Assembly: GCA_018665625.1 (NCBI GenBank)
Contig: JABJCF010000252.1
Span: 1 to 16,602 of the forward strand
Direction of reading: 5' to 3'
Source of the DNA: Nitrospina sp.
GTDB taxonomy: Bacteria > Nitrospinota > Nitrospinia > Nitrospinales > VA-1
DNA length: 16,602 nt
Of the stretch, positions 7,313-13,769 are shown in pieces (the stretch's first letter is position 1; each line of letters starts with the position of its first letter). Both the position numbers and the translations under genes were made by a program. The notes under the pieces were generated by a model, which was given only the letters and a program-made list of their open reading frames with translations, ran no database searches and had not been told where the DNA came from.

Positions 7313-8287
7313 ATGGCAAAAGTACTTATTACAACCGTACCTTTTGGAGAATATAACAGCCTGCCATTGGAATTGCTGGAAAACGCGGGTATCGAATATC
7401 TAATTAGCCCTCATAAAAAGAAACTAACCGAGAGCCAATTAGGCGAATTAATCAGCGATTTTGATGTCCTTATAGCAGGTACAGAGCAAATTACCGATAA
7501 GGTTTTGGGCCAAGCCTCAAAGCTGAAGCTCATTTCTCGAGTTGGTATTGGTCTTGATAGTGTTGACCTAAATGCGGCCAAGAAGAAAGGCATTAAAATT
7601 TCCTATACCCCCGATGCCCCATCTCCTGCTGTCGCTGAACTCACGCTAGGTATGATGTTGACCTTAATACGTTCGGTACATCTTTCCAATCGCCAAATGC
7701 ACCAAGGTGAATGGGAACGAATTTTTGGGCGACGGCTCAACGACATTACCATCGGTATAATCGGTGTTGGGCGAATTGGCACACTTCTGTTACGCTGTAT
7801 GAGTGGCTTTGGCAAAGTTCATATTCTTGCCAATGACATAAAGCCGAACAATCAATTGAACAGCGAATTCAACATTGAATGGGTTACCAAGGAACAAGTT
7901 TACAAGGAAGCTGATATTATCACCTTACACCTTCCCCTAACCCCCCTTACCAAGGGCATAATTCGTCGTGAACAATTGCTCCAAATGAAAAAAGGTGCCC
8001 ACATTATTAATACCTCGCGTGGAGGCATCGTCAATGAAAATGACCTATATGACGTGATGATGGAAGGGCATCTTGGGGGAGCGGCTATAGATGTTTTTGA
8101 AAACGAACCCTACACAGGCAGGCTTGCTGAGATAGACCGCTGCCTATTAACAGCTCATATGGGGTCAATGTCTATTGACTGTAGGTATCGAATGGAAATG
8201 GAGGCTACTGAAGAAGCCGTTCGCTTCCTTACCGGAAAACCATTGGAAAGTGAAGTTCCCCAGTTTGAATATGAGAATCAAGGATAA
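7313..8287 (+). CDS. D-isomer 2-hydroxyacid dehydrogenase, SerA-like (paralogue 2)
   Basis: The 324-residue product has the NAD-binding GVGRIG (151-156) with Asp175, and the catalytic set Arg236 (NTSRGGIVN), Glu265 (FENEPY) and His282 (TAHMGS). PSPAVAELTLGMM before the NAD domain is characteristic of phosphoglycerate-dehydrogenase relatives. It lacks an ACT domain. It should oxidise or reduce a D-2-hydroxy/2-keto acid in the cytoplasm using NAD(H); housekeeping serine synthesis is possible but less likely given its place at the head of a glycan-type operon. The ATG follows AGGAAA with 9-base spacing, downstream of a consensus promoter. The next gene begins 8 bases after its stop. It is a diverged paralogue of the protein at 3445-4452, with different residues in the region before the VAEL/VSEL helix, so substrates may differ. 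Confidence 0.9.
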   Translation: MAKVLITTVPFGEYNSLPLELLENAGIEYLISPHKKKLTESQLGELISDFDVLIAGTEQITDKVLGQASKLKLISRVGIGLDSVDLNAAKKKGIKISYTPDAPSPAVAELTLGMMLTLIRSVHLSNRQMHQGEWERIFGRRLNDITIGIIGVGRIGTLLLRCMSGFGKVHILANDIKPNNQLNSEFNIEWVTKEQVYKEADIITLHLPLTPLTKGIIRREQLLQMKKGAHIINTSRGGIVNENDLYDVMMEGHLGGAAIDVFENEPYTGRLAEIDRCLLTAHMGSMSIDCRYRMEMEATEEAVRFLTGKPLESEVPQFEYENQG

Positions 8288-8295
8288 GATCTTTT

Positions 8296-9189
8296 ATGAA
8301 TTCAGCTAACAAGAGTCAGAATCGCATTGCAACGGTTGTTGGTGGGAGTGGGTTTATCGGATCTCATGTGGCAGACCGATTGAGCCAGGAAGGATATCAA
8401 GTACGAATTTTTGATTGCAAAGATTCTTCCTGGAAAAAACCCGAACAGGATATGATTATTGGAGATTTACTCGATAACGATCTTTTAAATAAAGTTATTG
8501 CCGGCTCTGAGATAGTTTATAACTTTGCAGCCTTAGCCGATCTAGATCATGCTAGACATATGCCGATCGAAACTATCAATGTCAATATTTTAGGAAATGC
8601 TAGAGTACTAGAAGCTTGCCGTGTTAATTCGGTCAAACGTTTCATTTTCGCCAGCACAGTTTACGTCTACAGTAGAGAAGGAAGTTTCTACCGTTGTAGT
8701 AAACAGGCAGCCGAAAACTATATAGAAGAATACCAACGTATTTATAATCTTGACTACACCATACTGCGCTACGGCTCTTTATACGGACCTCGGGCGGACA
8801 ACACTAATGGTCTTCTCCGCATAGTTAACAAAGCACTAAAAACAGGTGTCGTAAGTTACAGTGGTAGCCCTGATGCCTTTCGTGAATACATCCATGTTGA
8901 AGATGCCGCGAAGGCAAGCGTGGATGCTCTAGGCGATGACTTTCGCAATCAGAGCGTTGTGCTTACCGGGCAAGAGCCAATGCGAGTGATTGATTTACTA
9001 AAAATGCTGGCAGAAATTCTTGGTTTTCCTGATGAAGTTGAATTTGTCAAAGAAGAATATACAGGTCACTATATTCGCACACCTTATGCTTACCTCCCCA
9101 AACTCGGACGCAAATACGTGCTTCCTCTTCATGTAGATTTGGGGCAGGGCTTAATTCAATTAATAGATGAAGCACGCAAAAATCAATGA
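8296..9189 (+). CDS. NAD-dependent epimerase/dehydratase (extended SDR)
   Basis: The 297-residue product begins with the Rossmann motif VVGGSGFIGSH (GGSGFIG 16-22), and Asp40 ends the second strand, indicating NAD preference. The catalytic Ser/Thr (STVYVYS, 120-126) and the Tyr132-x3-Lys136 pair (YRCSK) are present. LRYGSLYGPR (157-166) and REYIHVEDAA (196-205) are standard sugar-nucleotide epimerase landmarks. It probably acts on a nucleotide sugar or a related activated compound by transient keto formation. At 297 residues it is slightly shorter than typical GalE or RmlB. A ribosome-binding AAGGA overlaps the end of the preceding gene. Its stop overlaps the start of the acyltransferase gene as ATGA, showing translational coupling. 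Confidence 0.9.
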   Translation: MNSANKSQNRIATVVGGSGFIGSHVADRLSQEGYQVRIFDCKDSSWKKPEQDMIIGDLLDNDLLNKVIAGSEIVYNFAALADLDHARHMPIETINVNILGNARVLEACRVNSVKRFIFASTVYVYSREGSFYRCSKQAAENYIEEYQRIYNLDYTILRYGSLYGPRADNTNGLLRIVNKALKTGVVSYSGSPDAFREYIHVEDAAKASVDALGDDFRNQSVVLTGQEPMRVIDLLKMLAEILGFPDEVEFVKEEYTGHYIRTPYAYLPKLGRKYVLPLHVDLGQGLIQLIDEARKNQ

Positions 9190-9767
9190 AGACAAGAGCA
9201 GCTTACGGTTTGCCTCTTTTAAAAAAAATCCTTTTACGTTCAATTAATGTATTTTTTTGGGCTAGGCTTTTTTACTCAGCTTTAATTAAGACCAGGTTGA
9301 AAAGGTGCGGGAAAGGGACCAGGTTCAGATTAACCACCTTTATTCTGGGATATGAAAATATCGTTGTAGGCGACAATTTGAATACAATGGGGTTTCTCTA
9401 TCTTTATGCCAATGATAATGGTTTTTTGGAAATTGGAAATGACTGCTCTTTTAATAGTAATATTCAGATTGGCGCAGCAGGAGGAAAAATTATTATTGGA
9501 AATCAGGTTATGATTGCTTCCAATGTTGTCATAAGGGCTGCTAATCATGGGATGCAAAGAAATACCCCTATGAGAATTCAGCAGCATGATTACGGTGAAA
9601 TTATTATCGAGGATGATGTTTGGATAGGCTCTAATTCAGTGATAACATCCAACATTACTATTGCAAAAGGCACTGTGGTAGGAGCAGGAGCTGTAGTGAC
9701 CAAATCTACTGAGCCTTACTCTATTGTCGGCGGCATACCCGCTAGGAAAATTGGTGAAAGAATTTAA
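9186..9767 (+). CDS. hexapeptide-repeat acyltransferase (probable O- or N-acetyltransferase)
   Basis: The 193-residue product is a left-handed beta-helix protein. Repeats of [IV]-G-x-x-x-x-[IV] type run from about residue 58 (IVVGDNL, LEIGNDC, IIIGNQV, IIIEDDVWIGSNSVI, IAKGTVVGAGAVV). His121 in RAANHG is the likely catalytic base, followed by the loop and the closing SIVGGIPARKIG of maltose/xenobiotic acetyltransferases. It would transfer acetyl or another acyl group from CoA to a sugar or amino group. The hydrophobic N-terminus (about 8-34) is unusual and may associate with the membrane. The ATG overlaps the stop of the preceding SDR gene by 4 bases. The next gene begins inside its last codons. 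Confidence 0.88.
   Translation: MKTRAAYGLPLLKKILLRSINVFFWARLFYSALIKTRLKRCGKGTRFRLTTFILGYENIVVGDNLNTMGFLYLYANDNGFLEIGNDCSFNSNIQIGAAGGKIIIGNQVMIASNVVIRAANHGMQRNTPMRIQQHDYGEIIIEDDVWIGSNSVITSNITIAKGTVVGAGAVVTKSTEPYSIVGGIPARKIGERI
9744..9756 (+). promoter_or_regulatory. ribosome-binding site setting a GTG start for the HAD gene
   Basis: AGGA at 9744-9747 lies 6 bases before GTG at 9754. The alternative upstream TTG at 9724 has no such site, and its extra residues would precede the normal HAD N-terminus. The GTG makes the protein begin a few residues before the first HAD strand, as expected for the family. Confidence 0.6.
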
Positions 9768-10377
9768 AATTATTTTTTGGGATTTTGACGGGGTTATTAA
9801 AGATTCCGTAAAAGTCAAAACGGAGGGGTATGAAAAACTATTTGCCCCTTTTGGTGAAAAAGTAGTTAAACGAGTCAATCGCCACCATGAAGATCATGGC
9901 GGGGTTTCTCGCTATGAAAAAATACCACTCTATTTAGGCTGGGCTGGCGAGTCAACAGACTCCGCTCAGGTTCAGAAGTTTTGCGATCGATTTTCAAATC
10001 TGGTTCAACAGGCAGTGATTGATTCGCCTTGGGTATCGGGAGCATATGAGTATTTGAAATCTAATCACGCTCGCCAATGCTTTATTCTTATGACTGGCAC
10101 ACCGCAAGAAGAAATTGAGTGGATATTGCAATCATTGGACATAACCCATTTCTTTCGAGAAGTGTATGGCGCGCCAAAAACTAAAGCCGCTATCATAGAC
10201 GATGTCTTACAGCGTTTGAAATACACGCCGGAGCAAGCTTTGGTAATTGGTGATTCAAGAACAGACCTTGAGGCTGCAGAGCAAAATAATGTAGCCTTTT
10301 TGTTGCGACGCACACCCTTGAACCAAGAACTACAAAAACAGTTCCAAGGGCCTTCAATTGAAAACTTAAATCTGTAA
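9754..10377 (+). CDS. HAD-family phosphatase
   Basis: With the GTG start the product has 207 residues. Motif I is DFDGVIKDS (nucleophile Asp10, acid Asp12), motif II is LMTGTP, motif III is the Lys in APKTKAA, and motif IV is VIGDSRTDLEAA with the metal-binding Asp pair. A helical cap lies between motifs I and II, so it is a subfamily I (phosphoglycolate phosphatase-like) enzyme. It would remove phosphate from a small phosphorylated metabolite in the cytoplasm. It overlaps the acyltransferase gene by 14 bases and is followed after 12 bases by the cytidylyltransferase gene. That pairing recalls KdsC with KdsB, or the sialic acid pathways, where a phosphatase acts before CMP activation. KdsC itself is a shorter, capless protein, so this is analogy, not identity. 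Confidence 0.87.
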   Translation: MKEFKIIFWDFDGVIKDSVKVKTEGYEKLFAPFGEKVVKRVNRHHEDHGGVSRYEKIPLYLGWAGESTDSAQVQKFCDRFSNLVQQAVIDSPWVSGAYEYLKSNHARQCFILMTGTPQEEIEWILQSLDITHFFREVYGAPKTKAAIIDDVLQRLKYTPEQALVIGDSRTDLEAAEQNNVAFLLRRTPLNQELQKQFQGPSIENLNL

Positions 10378-10389
10378 AGGTTAATAATA

Positions 10390-11145
10390 TTGAATAAACC
10401 TATTGTTTGCGCAATGATGATCGGGCGCAAAGGCAGTGTGGGATTTCCCGGAAAAAATATTTTTCCGGTTTTAGGGAGACCTCTTGCAGCCTACCCTTTA
10501 TTAGCAGCAAATTCTTCCTCCCACGTAAAACGGGTATTCGTTTCAACGGATTGCCCGGATATCATGACGATTGCTAAAGAACATGGTGCCGAATTAATTG
10601 ATCGCCCTCCAGAGCTGGCTAGTAAAGAGGCGTTGGGAGAAGACGTTTTTGAACACGGATATCATGAAATTAAAAGACGGCTCCAGAAGGAAGGTTTGGA
10701 AATCGAATTACTGGTCTTACTATTTGCAAACGGCGCTACCTTAAACAAAGACCTGATAGACCAAGGTGTGGCGACTTTGAGAAATAACAAGAATTTTGAT
10801 TCTGCAGTAACTACATCTATCTATAATATGTGGAGCCCACTTCGGGCACGCAAACTTGATGCGGATGGGTGTTTAAACCCAATGGTACCATTTGAAACCT
10901 TTGGGGATCCACGCACTTTAAATTGTGACCGCGACTCCCAAGGGGATGTGCATTTTGCAGATATGGCGGTTTCAGTAGTCCGACCTGAATGCCTTGAAAA
11001 TATGGCTGAGGGGCTCTTACCTCAAAAGTGGATGGGCCAACGCATCGCTCCCATTTCTAATTGGGGAGGGTGTGACGTTGACTACGAATGGCAAATTCCT
11101 ATGGTTGAGTTCTGGCTTCGCAAACATGGCATTCAAGAAGCGTAG
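10390..11145 (+). CDS. CMP-sugar (acylneuraminate-type) cytidylyltransferase, divergent
   Basis: The 251-residue product starts at TTG with AAAGG at 10376-10380 upstream. GRKGSVGFPGKN (12-23) is the CTP-binding N-terminal motif; RVFVSTDCPDI (48-58), RPPELASKE (72-80) and DSAVTTSIYNMWSP (137-150) follow the NeuA order. The family's LQPTSPLR loop is replaced by LLFANGATLN (110-119), so substrate recognition probably differs from sialic acid or KDO. It activates a sugar or sugar acid as its CMP derivative. The context (HAD phosphatase upstream, SPASM enzyme and aminotransferase downstream) suggests an unusual monosaccharide. No NeuB- or KdsA-like condensing enzyme is present in the window. Confidence 0.85.
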   Translation: MNKPIVCAMMIGRKGSVGFPGKNIFPVLGRPLAAYPLLAANSSSHVKRVFVSTDCPDIMTIAKEHGAELIDRPPELASKEALGEDVFEHGYHEIKRRLQKEGLEIELLVLLFANGATLNKDLIDQGVATLRNNKNFDSAVTTSIYNMWSPLRARKLDADGCLNPMVPFETFGDPRTLNCDRDSQGDVHFADMAVSVVRPECLENMAEGLLPQKWMGQRIAPISNWGGCDVDYEWQIPMVEFWLRKHGIQEA

Positions 11146-11154
11146 AGGTAATAA

Positions 11155-12318
11155 ATGGAAAAGAACCCTCGCCCCATCTATCAAAAACAAAACAGTTTCT
11201 ATGAGATCAAGCACAAGCAAAATACTACACTGCCTGAAACCATTTCCCGCGTCGCTAATGTTCGCCAAAGAGCTGATCTCACCAGTAAAATGTCAAAATC
11301 GCATCGCGAGATTTTTAATCAGGTCTGCAAAGACTTACTCGACTCCAACCCGTCTGACAATCCTACTCCATTTTCCCTCAGTCCCAGTGTTGTTGAAGAG
11401 ATAGCCACCTACTCAGATTCTGATCTGCCTCGGTATTTAGTACATCGATACCGATATGAAATTTATCCGCAGCTGAAAATTCTTGACGAATACCCCCCTT
11501 ACCTGCAAATTGAGCCTTCTTCCATCTGTAATTTTCGATGTGTTTTCTGCTTTGAAACAGATCCCACTTTTACCGAAAAATCTAATGGGTTTATGGGGCA
11601 AATGACACTAGATTTATTTAAAAATATTATTGATCAAGCTGAGGGGAATATAGAATTTATTTCATTAGCATCGCGCGGCGAACCTATGATCTGTAAAGAT
11701 ATTGTTCCCATGCTGGAATACACACGAGGGAAATTCCTCAACCTTAAAATTAACACCAATGCCTCTTTACTGGACGAAGAAAAATGCCATGCCATTCTTT
11801 CCGGAGGGGTAAAAACCATCGTCTTTTCTGCAGATGCTGCCGAAGAGCCGCTGTACAGCAAATTCAGGGTCAATGGAAAGCTGTCCGTAATTTTAGAAAA
11901 TATTGAGTTGTTCCAAAAAATTCGACAGAAAAATTACCCGGACTTATCTATTATCACGCGTGTTTCGGGGGTTAAGTTTTCTGATGAGCAGGATCTGGAT
12001 TCTATGCAAAAAGTTTGGGGGGACCTTGTCGATCAGGTTGCCTTTGTGCAGTACAATCCCTGGGAAAATGTTTACAACCAACCTGCAAATAATATAGATA
12101 AAGCCTGTTCAGACCTCTGGCGCAGAATGTTTGTGTGGTGGGACGGAAAAGCAAATCCTTGCGATGTCGACTACAAGTCAACTCTCTGTGTGGGATCATC
12201 AAACGATCATCGGTTAGATGAAATATGGCAATCATCAATCTACCAGGAAATTAGAGACGCACATATCAATAGTAAACGCCAAAACAAAAATCCCTGCACA
12301 GCCTGTACGGTGGTATAG
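11155..12318 (+). CDS. radical SAM enzyme with SPASM-type auxiliary cluster
   Basis: The 387-residue product has a long N-terminal extension (about 110 residues, mostly polar) before the core. The radical SAM motif is CNFRCVFC with Cys125, 129 and 132, then the SAM-binding SRGEPM (173-178) and INTNAS. The C-terminus holds Cys318, 336, 345, 381 and 384 in spacing typical of SPASM or twitch auxiliary Fe-S clusters; the protein ends three residues after Cys384. Relatives modify sugars, aminoglycosides and peptides by radical dehydrogenation or epimerisation. In this operon it likely acts on the metabolite made by neighbouring enzymes (inference). ATG follows AGAGG (11144-11148) by 6 bases, and the next gene starts 10 bases after its stop. 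Confidence 0.88.
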   Translation: MEKNPRPIYQKQNSFYEIKHKQNTTLPETISRVANVRQRADLTSKMSKSHREIFNQVCKDLLDSNPSDNPTPFSLSPSVVEEIATYSDSDLPRYLVHRYRYEIYPQLKILDEYPPYLQIEPSSICNFRCVFCFETDPTFTEKSNGFMGQMTLDLFKNIIDQAEGNIEFISLASRGEPMICKDIVPMLEYTRGKFLNLKINTNASLLDEEKCHAILSGGVKTIVFSADAAEEPLYSKFRVNGKLSVILENIELFQKIRQKNYPDLSIITRVSGVKFSDEQDLDSMQKVWGDLVDQVAFVQYNPWENVYNQPANNIDKACSDLWRRMFVWWDGKANPCDVDYKSTLCVGSSNDHRLDEIWQSSIYQEIRDAHINSKRQNKNPCTACTVV

Positions 12319-12331
12319 GAGTCGATATATG
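12317..12331 (+). promoter_or_regulatory. ribosome-binding site fixing the aminotransferase start
   Basis: AGGAG (12317-12321), overlapping the stop of the radical SAM gene, is 7 bases before ATG at 12329. An earlier in-frame ATG at 12218 would overlap the radical SAM gene by about 100 bases and adds residues unlike the family, so the later ATG is chosen. Confidence 0.7.
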
Positions 12332-13387
12332 GTAAAGCATAAAATATGGGTCGAAAAAGTTAGTCGCGTTCGAGGTGAACCGACAACTCGTCATGGTTTG
12401 ATTCGACTCGATAAAAATGAAAGAGTCACAGGCTTTTCACAGGAGTTTTTAGAGCAACTGATGTCTGAGCTAACGTCAGATCATTTGACCGCCTATCCGG
12501 AACCAGAAATACTCTATGAACAGTTAGCCCAACTACATAATGTGTCTTCGAATAACCTTATGTTAACAGCAGGCTCCGATGCTGGCATACGTCATTGTTT
12601 CGATTTGTTTGTCAATCCCGGCGGAGAAGTGGTTGTTTTGGAACCGACCTTTGCAATGGTTGATATTTATTGCCAATTATATGGTGCCCAGAAACAGGCT
12701 GTCGGCTATGACAATCAATTACAACTGGATGTTGACAGGCTTCTCGAAAGTATCAACCCAAAAACCGAATTGGTTGTCATTGCTAATCCGAATAGTCCCA
12801 CTGGCACCCTGATTTCACAGGAAGATATCAAGACAATCCTACTCAAGGCAGCAAGTTTTGATGTGCCGGTTTTGGTTGACGAAGCTTATTACGGATTCTG
12901 TAAACAGACTGCCGTTCCCATGCTTAAAGAACATGACAATCTCATCGTTAGCAGAACCTTTTCCAAAGCATTTGGTTTGGCTGGTCTCCGCATGGGTTAC
13001 CTATTGGCACAAACCCAAGTGGCTCAGCTACTGTACCGGTTCCGTCCTATGTATGAAGTCAATGCAGTAGGAATTCAAGTAGCTTTAAAACTTCTAGACC
13101 AGCCCCAGATTGTTGAAAACTACCTTTCTGATACGGAAGATGGCCGTCGTCATCTATTGGACTTTGCACAAATAAAGAGACTTAACTTTGTGGACACACA
13201 AACCAATTTTATCCATATTGACTTTGGTAGTAAAAAACAGAAAGTTGTGGAAGAACTCTCCAAATCAGGAATTTTAGTGCGCGGTGGACTCCCGGTAAAA
13301 GGTTTTGAAACTTACCTTAGAATTTCCCTTGGCCCTATGGTTGCAATGAAATCGCTTACTGAAGTCATTTCAAAGGTAGTGGTTTAG
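12329..13387 (+). CDS. HisC-like PLP aminotransferase (fold type I)
   Basis: The 352-residue product has the length and signatures of histidinol-phosphate aminotransferase relatives. These include RLDKNE at the N-terminus, AYPEPE, LTAGSDAGI (PLP phosphate loop), ANPNSPTG (152-159), VDEAYYGF with Asp184, SRTFSKAFGLAGLRMGY with Lys213 as the PLP lysine, and LRISLG with Arg331 for the substrate carboxylate or phosphate. It transfers an amino group to a keto substrate; HisC relatives in glycan clusters use phosphorylated ketones, for example in Campylobacter capsule loci making serinol phosphate. Genuine histidine biosynthesis is unlikely because no other his gene is nearby. It is the last gene of the tightly spaced operon. 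Confidence 0.88.
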   Translation: MVKHKIWVEKVSRVRGEPTTRHGLIRLDKNERVTGFSQEFLEQLMSELTSDHLTAYPEPEILYEQLAQLHNVSSNNLMLTAGSDAGIRHCFDLFVNPGGEVVVLEPTFAMVDIYCQLYGAQKQAVGYDNQLQLDVDRLLESINPKTELVVIANPNSPTGTLISQEDIKTILLKAASFDVPVLVDEAYYGFCKQTAVPMLKEHDNLIVSRTFSKAFGLAGLRMGYLLAQTQVAQLLYRFRPMYEVNAVGIQVALKLLDQPQIVENYLSDTEDGRRHLLDFAQIKRLNFVDTQTNFIHIDFGSKKQKVVEELSKSGILVRGGLPVKGFETYLRISLGPMVAMKSLTEVISKVVV

Positions 13388-13598
13388 GTTCGTTGGGAAA
13401 TACCCTTTCATCAATATGCACCCCAGAAAAAGCATGGAAAGCCCCTAAAAAAAATAACACTTCTGGAAAATTAATCTACCCATCCTCGATTCCAGCATTT
13501 TGTGGGCAAGGGTTTGTAAACTCCACCGCAAATTGCTACAATATTAGAATCTTGGCTTGTTGTTTTTGTATTTCTTAGCTATTTTTTTCAGTTTTTTT

Positions 13599-13617
13599 GG
13601 CTAATAAAGCCTTCTCT
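13599..13617 (+). terminator. weak candidate terminator after the seven-gene operon
   Basis: A GGCT (13599-13602)/AGCC (13608-13611) stem with a 5-base loop is followed by a pyrimidine-rich TTCTCTT tail and preceded by long T-runs. It lies 212 bases after the operon's last stop; the 4-bp stem is short for rho-independent termination. Confidence 0.25.
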
Positions 13618-13625
13618 TGATTCGC

Positions 13626-13653
13626 GTGAATTAAATTTTCTTTAAAGATTCAC
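13626..13653. repeat. bulged 10-bp hairpin in leader region
   Basis: GTGAAT-TAAA (13626-13635) pairs with TTTA (13641-13644) and ATTCAC (13648-13653), with a 5-base loop and a 3-base AAG bulge on the 3' arm. It is located 114 bases upstream of the next start codon and could be a leader structure or an operator. Confidence 0.35.
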
Positions 13654-13754
13654 CAAGCTTTTTGTGATCAATTGTTAACAGGTGAAAACAACTCCTAAAA
13701 GTGTTTTTCCAAAGATTTTTCTAGCCAAAATCTTTCGTATTATCTGAGTAAATG

Positions 13755-13769
13755 GAGATAGGTTTAATG
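13755..13769 (+). promoter_or_regulatory. ribosome-binding site favouring the ATG at 13767
   Basis: GGAGATAGG (13755-13763, purine-rich core) precedes ATG at 13767 by about 7 bases from GGAGA, whereas the in-frame ATG at 13752 lies inside or before this site and has only a poor match upstream. The resulting N-terminus MGIKVLFIYPN begins directly with the B12-domain first strand. Confidence 0.55.

Larger units (their letters stand above)
13388..13766. other. intergenic region before the B12 radical SAM gene
   Basis: About 380 bases without a supported gene; the 61-codon frame at 13393-13578 has no family resemblance. It holds a weak terminator-like hairpin GGCT-aataa-AGCC followed by TTCTCTT at 13599-13617, a 6-bp CTGGAA/TTCCAG inverted repeat at 13463-13495 and a bulged 10-bp hairpin at 13626-13653. 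I see no convincing -35/-10 pair. Confidence 0.7.

Noticed and set aside
12218..12328. Extended N-terminus for the HisC-like protein
   Set aside because: It overlaps the radical SAM gene by about 100 bases and lacks family similarity; the ATG at 12329 has an AGGAG at good spacing.
13393..13578. 61-codon frame after the aminotransferase gene
   Set aside because: No family resemblance, no ribosome-binding site of its own, and a biased, unstructured product; probably chance.
13670..13690. TGTGATCAATTGTTAACA as a CRP/FNR-type site
   Set aside because: Only the left half-site matches; the right half does not fit either consensus.
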